From positions 272,065,687 through 272,129,686 of the forward strand of contig NC_061510.1 of assembly GCF_022539505.1 (NCBI RefSeq): a stretch of DNA of 64,000 bases, given 5' to 3'. The notes beneath the pieces are model-generated. The model searched no databases, had not been told where the DNA came from, and saw nothing but the letters and a program-made list of their open reading frames with translations. Below, one piece after another: positions 11,591 through 21,747 of this stretch; position 1 is the stretch's first letter; each line of letters opens with the position of its first letter. The DNA is from Lolium rigidum (taxonomy: Eukaryota; Streptophyta; Magnoliopsida; Poales; Poaceae). The translations under genes and the position numbers were made by a program.

Positions 11591-13713
11591 AAGCGTCGGC
11601 TACAGCACGCGGCATCGCTCGGCGCACGTGCGAATATCCAACGGCTGGAAAATCCCCCCCCCCCGCGCCCTCCATTTCCCACCGCGCCGCCGCCGCGAAA
11701 TCCCGCCGCCTCCGGTCGACTCCGCCGCCGGCCCCGCTGTTGCTCGCCGCTGCGCCGTAGATCCACCTCGCCCGCGCCTCCTGCCGGCAGTAGCGGCCGC
11801 TCCGCCGCGCTGTATCTACCGGCCGCCGTCGCCACCGACGGGCACAAGCCGGCGCTTCTCCCCGCCTCGCCCGCGCCTTCTCCTCTACATACCCCGCGCC
11901 ACCGTCTTCGAGCTTGCTGTCGACATGGAGCAGCCAAGATGCTCGCCGCTTTGCTCGCAAGGTATGTGCCTCCGCCGGCCGGCCGCCATGACTTTGTCTA
12001 TATCTTAGCTACTATAGTTAGTTGTAGTTAAGTAATTTCATATGTATGTTTGTAGAGTTCATCATACGATTCATCGGATGACGAGTATGACCAAGAGGAA
12101 GAGGAGAACATATCCTTACTATTAGCATACCGCGCCGTTAAGAAGCCAAAAATTGGTGGATCGGTGTTCGGTAGACAGAAGTTGTGGAGAGAAAAGATTG
12201 AAGGGCATGAGAAGTTGATGTGGTCGTATTTCAATGAGAATCCGATATTTCCCGAAAGCTATTTTCGGCGGTGTTTTCGGATGAGCATCAACTTGTTCAA
12301 GCACATCGCAACGGAGGTGACCAAGTATGATCGGTTCTTTGAGCAAAGGAGAAATGCCGCCGGAGAACTTGGTCATAGCACATATCAAAAGGTGACCGCC
12401 GCCTTGCGTATGTTGGCATATGGTATACCGGCGGATCTAGTTGATGATTATTTGGCCATGGGAGAGCACTCCTATCTTGTGTGTGAAGCGCTTTGTCGTT
12501 GCAATTGTGAATGTTTTCGGATCCAAATACTTGAGAGCCCCCAACGCTCAAGACACGACAAGGCTTCTGGAGTTCAACGCCGACCGGGGGTTTCCCGGTA
12601 TGCTTGGTTCCATTGATTGTATGCATTGGAGTTGGAAGAATGTCCAGCGGCATGACATGGACAATTCAAAGGGTACAAGAAGGATGCCACCATAGTCCTT
12701 GAAGCGGTCACCGATCAAGAGACTTGGATATGGCATGCATTTTTTGGAATGCTCGGGTCTTGCAATAATATCAATGTTCTTCAATGATCACCACTAATGA
12801 CAAGACTTGCAATGCGGGAAGGTCCATTGGTAGAGTTTGAAGAAAATGGCCACAAGTACAACTATGGCTACTTCCTCGCCGACGGCATATATCCAAGGTG
12901 GCAAACATTTGTGAAGCCGGTTATTCAACCACGAGGTAAGAACCAAACCCAATTCCACAATGCACAAGAGGCGGCTAGAAAAGATGTAGAGAGAGCATTT
13001 GTGATTTTGCAAGCTCAATTTGCCATTGTGAGAGGGCCGGCTAGATTTTGGGACCAAGAGTGCCTTTGGTATATCATGACCGCTTGTGTCATCATGCATA
13101 ACATGATTATAGAGGATGATCGTGGGAAAGATGTGGATCATACCCACTACGAGTTGATGGGGGTTCCCGTGCAAGTGAGGAGGTCCGCACATAGGATTGC
13201 CCGGTTCATTGCCTCGTACCATGCCATTCGCTCCAACGACACACATGATGAGCTCCAAAAAAATCTCATGGAAGAATGGTGGAATTGACATGGACAACAA
13301 TAGTTGCATACTTGTTGTATTTATTTGAAAACTATGTGTTGTATTGTCTCAAAACTATGTTGTATTGTTGTATGTTGGTCCGTAAACTTATTGTATTTGG
13401 TGTGAGCAATTTCATGCACGTACTTGTTGTATTTGTTGTGAACAATTTGTTGTATTTGTATGGTAAATTTTATTTGTGAATTTAAATAGTTGTTTGATCT
13501 TCTTTGATGCATACTTGTGTGTGTTTGTTGTTTGCGCCGCGCTGCGCGTTGCATAATGGAGTGCCCGGCGGAGGAGCTTTTTTACCGCGCCAACACGCGC
13601 TGCAAAATAGAGCATCCGGCGTGGCAAATTTCAGCGCATCGCACTATACATTTGCAGCGCAGCGAAAGCGAGGTTTAGCGCACCAAAATTTAGTGCGCCG
13701 GTTGGAGATGCTC
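11590..13713 (+). mobile_element. PIF-Harbinger DNA transposon, left end not found
   Basis: The right terminus reads GGTTGGAGATGCTC to 13713, followed by TAA (13714-13716), the usual 3-bp TTA/TAA target of PIF-Harbinger elements. GC-rich subterminal DNA with CGGCGCACTAAA-type motifs lies just inside. A decayed transposase gene occupies the middle. No matching GAGCATCTCC left terminus is visible around 11590-11660, so the left boundary is approximate and the 5' end is probably truncated at the CACTA remnant. Confidence 0.7.
11925..13287 (+). pseudogene. PIF-Harbinger transposase (DDE_Tnp_4 type), frameshifted
   Basis: A short first exon starts at ATG 11925 and ends before GTATGT near 11962; a TTGTAG acceptor near 12055 leads into an acidic Ser/Asp/Glu-rich segment. 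The body then reads through three frames: 12164-12616, 12441-12695 and 12797-13288. The three catalytic positions are visible: Asp in GSIDCMHW (about 12610), Asp in YFLADGIYP (about 12875) and Glu in RKDVERAFVILQAQ (about 12990). Frame changes near 12500 and 12690 and a stop near 12785 show it is not functional. The full length would be about 400 residues, normal for the family. The enzyme would cut and paste the element at TTA/TAA sites. Confidence 0.85.
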
Positions 13714-13790
13714 TAACAACTAGAGAAGCTTTACATGGCAGCTCCAACACAAACAAGTTCAGATCAGTGTCCGCACACCTTCATGCCCCA

Positions 13791-14132
13791 TAGTATACAG
13801 AGTACCTTTTTTTTTTTTTGCGAAATACAGTACAATCAAAGACGCTCATACATACGCGCACACACTCACCCCTATGAACGCACACACGCACACCCTACCC
13901 CTATGAGCACCTCCAAGAGACTGCGTTGAAGAATTGATCCGGCGGGTCTTGAGATTGACGAAGTCACCACAGGCGCCTCGCTGTCGACGGGAACGTCGCC
14001 TCCCACTGAAGAATATTTCGTCTTTATGAGACATCAAAGTATCAAATCTGGGATTTGAACTCTGGTGAGCTGGGGGTGCCACTGCCCTCCTAACCATCCA
14101 ACCACAGATTGGTTCTCTAGTATACAGAGTAC
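13791..14132 (-). mobile_element. tRNA-derived SINE with perfect 15-bp target-site duplication
   Basis: The direct repeat TAGTATACAGAGTAC lies at 13791-13805 and 14118-14132 and bounds the element (13806-14117). On the minus strand the element begins with a tRNA-like head: a box A-like TGGATGGTTAGGAGG and a box B-like GAGTTCAAATCC about 35 bases apart, which would form an internal Pol III promoter. It ends in an A/T homopolymer (T12 on the plus strand from about 13808). The head, the tail and the duplication are all diagnostic of a SINE. It resembles the Au-type SINEs of grasses; that family name is from memory. Confidence 0.88.
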
Positions 14133-15130
14133 TTATGCAATCAAAGTTTACATTGTACACCTCACCGTGCAACCCCAGGTCCATTCCCTCATTCTTCGTA
14201 CCTCTGCCTCCCTCCCCTGAATGCAGGCTCCGCCTCCCCTTCGGCCCCTTTTTTGTTCTATTGGTTTGTTGGATGCGTAATCTGAGTTCTGGCAGTAAGG
14301 AGATTTGGAATGATCTGTTGTTGTCAACTAATTTGCCCGCACGTCTAAATTTTATCAAATATCGGATTTATATGGAGTATTGTCCATCTAGACATCTTAT
14401 CTTCCCCAATCATCCGCCGCCCTAAATCTCTAGATCCAGCTTTCCTGCTTACATTGGATTCTTGCTTACAAAAGTGTTGCGTGAAATTGGTTCAGCTGAA
14501 TTACTCCATGGATCGATCCAATTTTTTTTTTTTTGCATACTTGGTAGTGGTGTGTTTTCATGTGCTTCTTTTCTGTCTCTGTTTGAGAACATAAACCATG
14601 TGCAGAGCGCTGCCTATTTGTTTCTAACACGCTCTATTTGGTTCAGATTTGTTTTCCATCTTTATGGAGCTACAACAAGATAACGATCTCAATTCGTTGT
14701 ATCAGTGCTGCTTCCTTTTGAGGTGAATAGCCTAACCATAATCCTGATTTCCTATACATCCATGTAGTCAAATAAACTTATAATCCAACCAAAAAGAATT
14801 ATACTAGTTCCTTAATGCACATGTTTTATCTGTGCTCATTTTATTTTCAGTTGTCCAACTTAGTTAAATCAATAGGGTGGAGTTTCTCTTCTTTAATTTT
14901 GTTGAAAATAGTAATAATCGTATAACCAACTTAGTTAAATCAATAGGCTCCATTGCATTTCAGGATTATTTTCTTTTCACAAGTTTCTTATGCGGAAACA
15001 AGAACATTTATTTGGATTTATTTCATGGACAGCATGATGGAATGTTGGAACCCTTCACTTATTACAGACTTCACTTATACTTTGTGACACAAGAGGTCGC
15101 TGTCCAATTAACAGATTTAAAAGAAACACA
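14133..15130. other. Intergenic DNA and 3' flank of serpin 1
   Basis: No gene is visible. From about 14790 to 15130 the sequence is homologous to 20140-20641, the matching flank of the serpin 2 remnant (shared phrases such as CAGGATTATTTTCTTTTCAC and GATGGAATGTTG). This marks the duplicated unit and probably includes the serpin 3' UTR. The rest (14133-14790) has poly-T runs and no recognised element. Confidence 0.6.
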
Positions 15131-17638
15131 TTATGAAGATAAGACAGGATTGACCACATGACCCACAAAGAGAACCACACCATTAATGTCTTCACGGATA
15201 AGGAATATGAAAGGGTGATCCGCGATGAAATCTATCTTCGGGGGCAGTGACCGAAAGGAGATTTGGGTAGAAGTTGCCGCAGCAGCCTCGGTTCCTTCTT
15301 CGTTTACTTCGACAAACGACTTGTGGTGAATAGATGAGATGTAAAGGTTATGTGCCACTGGCGGGTCCACCATCTCCGAAAGATCTGCCTCTTGGCTGAA
15401 TGGTAGCTGGAGGCCAAGACCTTTGAGCAAATCCGAAGCATCAAATCCAAATGATATCTTGAACTTGGGGAGCTTGAACTGTCCGACTTCGACCTTCTTT
15501 GTTGGGAGAAGGCTTTCAATTAACGATGGTTCGGTGCTTAAACTTTTGGCCAAGCTCCCAAAACCGTCACGTGCTTTTGGAAGAAGAATGTACATGGAGA
15601 ACTGCCTCTTGTCCCCTCCTTGGTGGTAAGGAAGCTTAAGTATCTTCAAGTTGTCAGTAGACAAAATGTATTGCTTGTTTGTGGTGGAAATGTATGGTGT
15701 TTGAACTGAGCTCCCATCAAGAAGGTGGAACATATCATCCTTTGTCTTAGATGCGTCAAACTTCTCATGCCAATGTCCTTTAAAATAAAGGGCATTACCA
15801 AGAACCAATCTAGTAGTATTGTCAACAGACCCTTCAGGCAGGATATCTTTGATGAGACCTTTTGTGGCTTTCTCTACCCATGAGTTTACCTGACCAGCAG
15901 CTTCAACAGGCTGGACCAAAGCAAAGTACATCAATACTTAGAAAGGGCAATTAATGTTATGATACGAATTAGTTGCAGTTTATAGAATAATAAAACAAAG
16001 AACATATAAGATCTTGTAATGAAAATAGGGTAGCCACAGAAATTTTGATAGACCACAAACTGTGATTTCCTTTTTGAGCAATATTTAAGTAAGTGAAATG
16101 TTAATAATGCATTGAGAATCCCAAACAACATACTGAGTTTTCATAAAGCATTTACGTAGATTTTTTTCACAATTCAAGATCCAAAGTGTAAACTATCACC
16201 ATAAAGTAAAATCTAACAGAGAATGTTTTACCACAAGTTGACAAGAGCAGAAGTACAGCAGAGAGATGCTATGTTTATGCATATATTCTACTTCCAAAGT
16301 TACATCACTTCCTGTGATACCTATAGTTCAGTAATTAAGTCGGAAAAAATATATAATGGAATCTAATAAGTCCATCACAAGCTTAAGATAGCTAGACAAG
16401 GAAATAAAAAGCTTAAGCTTGAGCGCTTTGACAGTCCAACATCCTGTCCAATCTATTGCATTGATACCATAACAAGCAGAATACCGTCTCACCATGATGG
16501 GATTTTTAAGTCAAAAATCCACCTTAGTGAAAAAAAATACAATCGAAAGATTGTATATATATGTAGCTATAGAATAATGAAAAATTAATATTGAAACTTG
16601 AAATCCATCATATATAAATAACCGCTAAAATACAAATAGAAGATGGTTGAAATATTTGGTAAAATGTCGATGTATACCTTTTTCTGTAGTAAATTTAAAT
16701 CCTTTGCAAAAGTATGAGTTAACTTTACTAAAGTACGAGTTAAAGTATGTGTTAAGTTATCAACCACCCATTCCTATATATAAGGTGCATGTGCATTTCT
16801 AGATTTACCATTGACCAAAAAATAATCAAAGTATATGAGGATTATTTGACAAACATTTATATCATTAGAAAGTATTTCTCAATACAAATCCAATGATGGT
16901 AATTTTTATAACATATAATCGATACATTGTTGCTCAATTTTTTGTCAATCACGTGCGCATTTTTCATGTGAACGGACGGAGTATTGTATTGTTTTCTATT
17001 TGTAATTCTGAGGATAAACAATAGTTTCACATATCCACTTGCATCGTAAAACTGTGCATGTATTAGTATTTTTAATGTAGTATATGCTAGTAAGAAGCAG
17101 ACATTTGCATTCGAAATGTTGCTAATGTTAGTCAGCAAAAAAAATCCACTTTGCGAAACATTGGACGCCCGGTCGAGAATAATGCTACAGAAGGAAGGGT
17201 CCAGGGGATGATCACCTTGGTTTGGAAGTCCGCGGACAGGACGTCGGCCTTGTACGTGCGGACCGCGAGCTCCTGGAAGGAAGCCTTGAGCGCGAGCGAC
17301 GCGTCGACGAAGATGCCATTGGCAAAGGCGACGCGCGGGCCACCGGCGCTGGACGCGTCGGCGAGCACGAGCTGCACCACCTGCTCGGCAAGGGCATGAA
17401 GGCCCTCGGCCTCCTCGCCTTCCTTTCCGGAGCCGAGAGTGGCGAGAAGCTGCTCACGCGTGGCCCCACCCGCGCCGGCGGCAACAAGGCTGAGCCCGAC
17501 ATGGAGAGAGAGCGGGGAGTATACGGCGTTGGTGGCAGCGAACTCGGGGTTGGAGGAGATGGCGGAGGCGAGGCGGAGGGCGAAGCGAGTCTGATGCGCG
17601 ATGGAGAGGCGGACGTCGGTGGCAAGGGTGGTTGCCAT
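15131..17638 (-). CDS. Serpin 1, predicted inhibitory serine protease inhibitor (two exons)
   Basis: Exon 1 is 17216-17638 (141 codons from [20 protein letters not shown]); exon 2 is 15131-15910 (259 codons plus TAA). The donor is AAG|GTGATC and the acceptor TGGTCCAG|CCT; the intron is phase 0 and 1305 bp. The 400-residue product is the normal length for plant serpins. Visible signatures: NALYFKG (breach region), the hinge EEGTEAAAA, and [23 protein letters not shown] at the C-terminus. Counting from the conserved hinge Gly as P15 gives P1 Arg and P1' Ser in the loop [10 protein letters not shown]1 Arg predicts inhibition of trypsin-like serine proteases. There is no signal peptide, as expected for cytosolic plant serpins. 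The reading frame is intact. It is the first of a tandem cluster and is closest in sequence to serpin 2. Confidence 0.93.
16760..16980. mobile_element. Degenerate Stowaway-like MITE in serpin 1 intron
   Basis: The right part reads GTGAACGGACGGAGTA, close to the GGGACGGAGTA terminus of grass Stowaway elements, and the body has the phrases TATATATAAGGTGCATGTGCA and GTCAATCACGTGCGCA seen in such elements. The left terminus, which should resemble TACTCCCTCC, is not clear near 16760. It lies wholly inside the intron. Confidence 0.4.
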
Positions 17639-17735
17639 GGCCGAAGTGGTATTGGTTCTTCCTTGACACTACAGTACTACACTGGACACACAGTGATAGA
17701 GAACGGGAAGTGCAGCAATCATAGGTGTTTTGCCG

Positions 17736-17744
17736 CTATTTAAA
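17736..17744 (-). promoter_or_regulatory. TATA-like box of serpin 1
   Basis: On the minus strand this reads TTTAAATAG, about 98 bp upstream of the ATG at 17638. The same TTAAATAG motif lies about 115 bp upstream of serpin 3 in similar sequence, which supports it as the core promoter. Transcription would start roughly 30 bp downstream (inference). Confidence 0.55.
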
Positions 17745-17767
17745 GGGTGCAATGGTTTGAACTTGGA

Positions 17768-17977
17768 AGCATCATAAAGAGAGATGAGATAATTTTTAGG
17801 CGTTATTTAATTAGTCACCACCACGTCATTAATTTGGTTCTTGGACTGATCATATGATCATATCTCAGGAAAGCTATCGAGCATCATAAAGGGAGATAAG
17901 ATGATTTTTAGCCGGTTTAATTAGTCACCGTCGCGTCATTTGGTTCTTGGACCGATCCTATCTTGGGAAAAGCGTGG
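17768..17977. repeat. 112-bp tandem duplication in the serpin 1 promoter
   Basis: Copy 1 begins at 17768 (AGCATCATAAAGAGAGATGAG) and copy 2 at 17880 (AGCATCATAAAGGGAGATAAG). Shared later phrases are TTTAATTAGTCACC and TTTGGTTCTTGGAC. Copy 1 contains CCACGTCATT, which on the minus strand is AATGACGTGG, an ACGT-core bZIP-type site; copy 2 has the altered GCGTCATT. The repeats start about 25 bp upstream of the TATA-like box. Confidence 0.75.
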
Positions 17978-18247
17978 CTTGCGATCTAATGTATCCCCAC
18001 GTCCGAAGTCTGTAGAACATCGGATTTATATGCAGATTATACTTCGCATCACATGGCCGTTTAAGTGTCGGCTTTACAAGCATGATGCTTTCTTATAAGA
18101 TTTCACAACTGACGATAACAAAATTCCAAGCTTGAGATCATTATGCAAACGTGTAAAGTTTAACACAGCAATAAGATTTGCCTGAGGCTGCATGACTGAG
18201 ATACGTGGATATTGCATCAAGTGTCATGGGGTGTGGATTTAGCTTCT

Positions 18248-18310
18248 AGCCAAAATGAAGTATTGAGATCAAAAGCGGTAGCCAAAATGAAGTATTGAGA
18301 TCAAAAGCGG
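18248..18310. repeat. Perfect 32-bp tandem duplication upstream of serpin 1
   Basis: A unit beginning AGCCAAAATGAAGTATTGAG is repeated twice with a period of 32 bp (18248 and 18280), 31 bases identical in each. The perfect identity suggests a recent slippage event. It lies about 600 bp upstream of the serpin 1 start codon. Confidence 0.85.
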
Positions 18311-19350
18311 ATAGTGGAGTGTTCCATTCTCCAACCGTTCCGTGCCGCTCCAAGTGCACACATTTTTTTTATTTGCCAAACTATTTGTGCCACGGGAACA
18401 AAAAAACGAACTACACTTTTACATTAAGAACCCTGAAAAGAAAGTGAAAAGCAATTAAGTCCTTCGAACTCTTCCCGACCACAACGCCAAGATAACTTGA
18501 CAGCCGGCGCAAATATGTCATCGCCCAGGGATGAACCACTTGGGGTGACATCCCTGTGGAATCTTCAACCGGCATCGAAGCGCGTCCAAATCGGCATGTG
18601 ACCAAGAGGTAGACCAACCAACGCGAGGCTAAGGGACGCCTACCGACCATAAGGAGTAGAGGCAAGACAACCACCGCCATTGCATCTTGTTCTCCAATAT
18701 GGAACTCCTGAAGCCAACAACTATACATCCATGCAGTAAAACTCGACGCCGAGCTTCGTCCCCATCTCCCTTCCACCATTTCTACGAGAAGATGAAGAAC
18801 AGGATCTTCCACATCGCCTGCACAACAGCACTCCTCCAGAACAAGATTTGGAGGAATCACCATGGGACTTACTGAAGAAGATGGTGGTGGTACGCCCCTC
18901 ACCGTCTTCGGCTTCAACCACTGAAGCACCATGAGAAGCAGATGCGCTCCATTCTAAAACATCAGCGTAGCACCTACAATACCTAGACCTAAGACAAAAC
19001 CTATCTAGTTATTACTACTATAAAGGGATGGGCTCTCAACTTTTTCGTAACTGATAGCCTTGGAGAGGATAGGGGAGAGGCCAGCGGGTCTGGATATGAG
19101 AAGGGTGGAGCTACCCGAGAGGGGTGACATCGATGCGATTTGTGTTTTCTATTTACGATTTGGGAAGGTGCATTCAGCTGAAGCATGCGATCAAAAATCA
19201 CTTATAATATGCTTACAACACCCTACTATATTATCTATAACCTCTGCAAGTCACGATTATCCTAGTTGGCTTTGGATTCTGTTGTGGTAGGAACATATTC
19301 CACAGGCTGAGCCCAATACTGCAGACAACAGTAAGCTAGCCACACTTAAG
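18311..19350. other. Unclassified intergenic DNA
   Basis: The ORFs here (for example 18411-18932 minus) have no recognisable domain. The segment 18440-18960 has the mixed composition of decayed retroelement sequence, but I cannot place it. 19020-19160 has a short purine-rich stretch. No gene is supported. Confidence 0.35.
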
Positions 19351-19740
19351 TTTTTTTTTTTGGATAAATGGAATATATTAATATCAAGAAGATATCAATT
19401 GCACCCATCAACTACACCAACATATATTTAAGAAGTAGTTGAGAAATTAATGATGCACATAGCCAAAAAGTAAATAAAAAAGACACCACCACAATGACCG
19501 ACCAATTGTAGTAGCTAGACCCAAACCACCACCAAATACAACACCCTCATTACAGCAGAGGTTCTCAAAAATCTAACCTCCAAGAGCAAAACATTGCATT
19601 AGTGTCGTCTTCACATTATCAAAGATTGTAGATTTTCACCTAGAAGGAAAATCCAAACTCTCCAAACAATGCATTTAACAAGGATCTCCATTGCAAGGTA
19701 CAATCAGTGAATGACATACCTTAGATTTTCATCCTGGATA
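19351..19740 (-). mobile_element. Probable LINE 3' end fragment
   Basis: A run of 11 T (19351-19361) is followed by GGATAAATGGAATATATTAAT, the reverse complement of a common plant LINE tail in which a TAATATATTCC-type phrase precedes the poly(A). The following several hundred bases show no coding potential. The inner boundary is approximate. Confidence 0.4.
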
Positions 19741-20641
19741 TCAAGACTTTGTACTCGAAGGGCATCACTGAAATTAAATTCCCCAAGTGTTGATGTCCCA
19801 CTTGCCGAGGCTGGCACTGATGCAAATCATCCATCACTAGTGAAAGGGCCGGTATGCGCCACTCGATGCGGGGTGAACAGACGATACTCAACTTTTATTT
19901 TCTTTTCAACTTAGGCCCGACAGAAAGGTAAATTCTATAGATATACAATTATGTGAATTTATATGACAAACATATAACAAAGCAGCATGTATATATGGAA
20001 GTAACCACAATGAAAATAAGGAGACCTGAGGATGATTCCCTTAGTTCCTTCCCTGTTATGGGAAGTACATCTACGTTGGAGGAGTGTGGTGCCACAAAGG
20101 CTAATCATACCCTTGTCGTCAAGCAAAAATTACAATCCAACCAAAAATAATGACACTAGTTTCTTGTTGCACATATTTTATTTGTGCCTGTTTTACTTTC
20201 AAGTGTATATGCATTTCGACTCTCAGAATATGGCTAAAAGTTGTCCTATGATTTTACCGGGACAAGGCTCAGCCACTCAGACCATCTTCGATCATACACC
20301 GCCCCTGTTTCATTTGTTTAGATTGTGCGGGAGGATTGCTAGCTAGGGTTTTGCTTACCCACAATAAACACACACAATATCCATGACTAGAAACAAAGTG
20401 GCAAATAACCATACAGCGTGGAGCTTTCTCTCCTTTTCGATAAATTTTAATCGCATAAAAAGTTCAAATCAATAGGTTGAACATCAATTCAGGATTATTT
20501 TACTTTCACAAGCTTCTTATGCAAAAGAGGAATATTTATTGGATTTATTGCATGGGCAACATGATGGAATGTTGAAACCCTTCACTTATAATATGTGAAA
20601 GAATATGTTGCAGCCCATGAAACAGATTCAGAAGAAACACA

Positions 20642-21411
20642 TTACGAAGACATGAGGGGATTGACCACATGACCAACAAACATAACCACACCATTAGTTT
20701 GATAAGGGATAGGAAAGGGTGATCCGCGACGAAATCTACTATCATGGGTTGTGACTGCATGGTAATTGGTGTAGCAATTGCCGCGACAGCCTCGGTTCCT
20801 TGTTCATTTACTTCGACAAATTACTTGTGGTGAACATATGAGATGTAAAGGTTTTGTGCCACTTGAGAATCCACCATTTCTGAAAGATCTGCTCCAGGGC
20901 TGAATGGCAGATGAAGACCCAAGAGCAAATTGGATGCTTCAAATTCAAATGATATCTTGAACTTAGGGAGCTTGAACTTCCCAACTTCAACCTTATATGA
21001 TGGGATATGGTTCTCTAGGAACTGTGGCTCAGTGCTTAACCTCTTGAACAAGCTCTAGAGACAATCATGTGCTTCTAGAAGAAGAATGAACATGGAAAAT
21101 TTCCTCTTGTCCCCACTTTGATAGTAAGGAAGCTGTAGTACCTTCAAGTTTTTCAGTAGGCGAAATGTATTGTTTCTTTGAGGTGGACATGAATGTTTTT
21201 TTTTTAACTGAGCTCCTATCAAGAAAGTGGAGTATGTCATCCTTTTTCTTAAACGTGTCAAACTTCTCATGCCAAGCTCCTTTAAAATAAAGAGCATTAC
21301 CAAGAACCAATTTAGTTGCATTGTCAATAAAACATTGAGGGAGGATATCTTTGATGAGACCTGCTGTGATTTTTCTACCCATGAGTTAACTTGACCAGTA
21401 GCTTCAGCAGG
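20642..21411 (-). pseudogene. Serpin 2, exon 2-only pseudogene
   Basis: The exon 2 homology starts at a preserved acceptor (TGTAG|CCTGCTGAAG) at 21411 and ends at a TAA at 20642. Breaks: a frameshift near 21375, another around 21170-21200 in a poly-T/A run, a TAG at 21055-21057, a TAA at 20821-20823 just after the HHK motif, and a frameshift near 20700 in the C-terminal core. The hinge and loop remain readable ([20 protein letters not shown]), with Gln at the P1 position by alignment. No exon 1 is found upstream before serpin 3. It is closest to serpin 1 (shared LYIS..HHK), including the 3' flank. Confidence 0.9.
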
Positions 21412-21747
21412 CTACATCAATGCAAAGTACATCAATGCTTAGAAAAGGCAACATTATGATACTTACTAGTTGCAGTTTTTAGAATGACAAATAAAAAAGG
21501 TTATGTAACACAAATAGGTAGCCAACCAAACTTTTCAGAAATCACAAACTATAAACCAAACTTTTTCGTAGGCTGCCGAGCCCATATCCCACTACTTAAA
21601 ATATTTTAGCACATGTTTATTACTCCTCGCATTTTATTGTCATACACTGGCAGCATGCATGAACGCATGTCGAAACCCTTAACCTGTATGTGATAGATAG
21701 ATAGATGCCGTCACACATGCACCAAGGACTGATTCACAACATGCATA
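21412..21747. other. Spacer between serpin 2 remnant and serpin 3
   Basis: AT-rich with no gene. A segment just right of serpin 2 (about 21412-21560) resembles the start of serpin 1 intron next to its exon 2 (15911-16040), so it is probably what remains of the serpin 2 intron. The last about 60 bases resemble 37140-37203, the 3' flank of serpin 4. Confidence 0.5.

Noticed and set aside
14045..14110. tRNA-like sequence with box A and box B
   Set aside because: It is the head of the SINE; it cannot fold as a full tRNA cloverleaf and is bounded by SINE target-site duplications.
17222..17743. Long plus-strand ORF opposite serpin 1 exon 1
   Set aside because: It mirrors the serpin codons on the opposite strand; GC-rich third positions keep it open. 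The same happens at 25898-26427 and 62344-62718.
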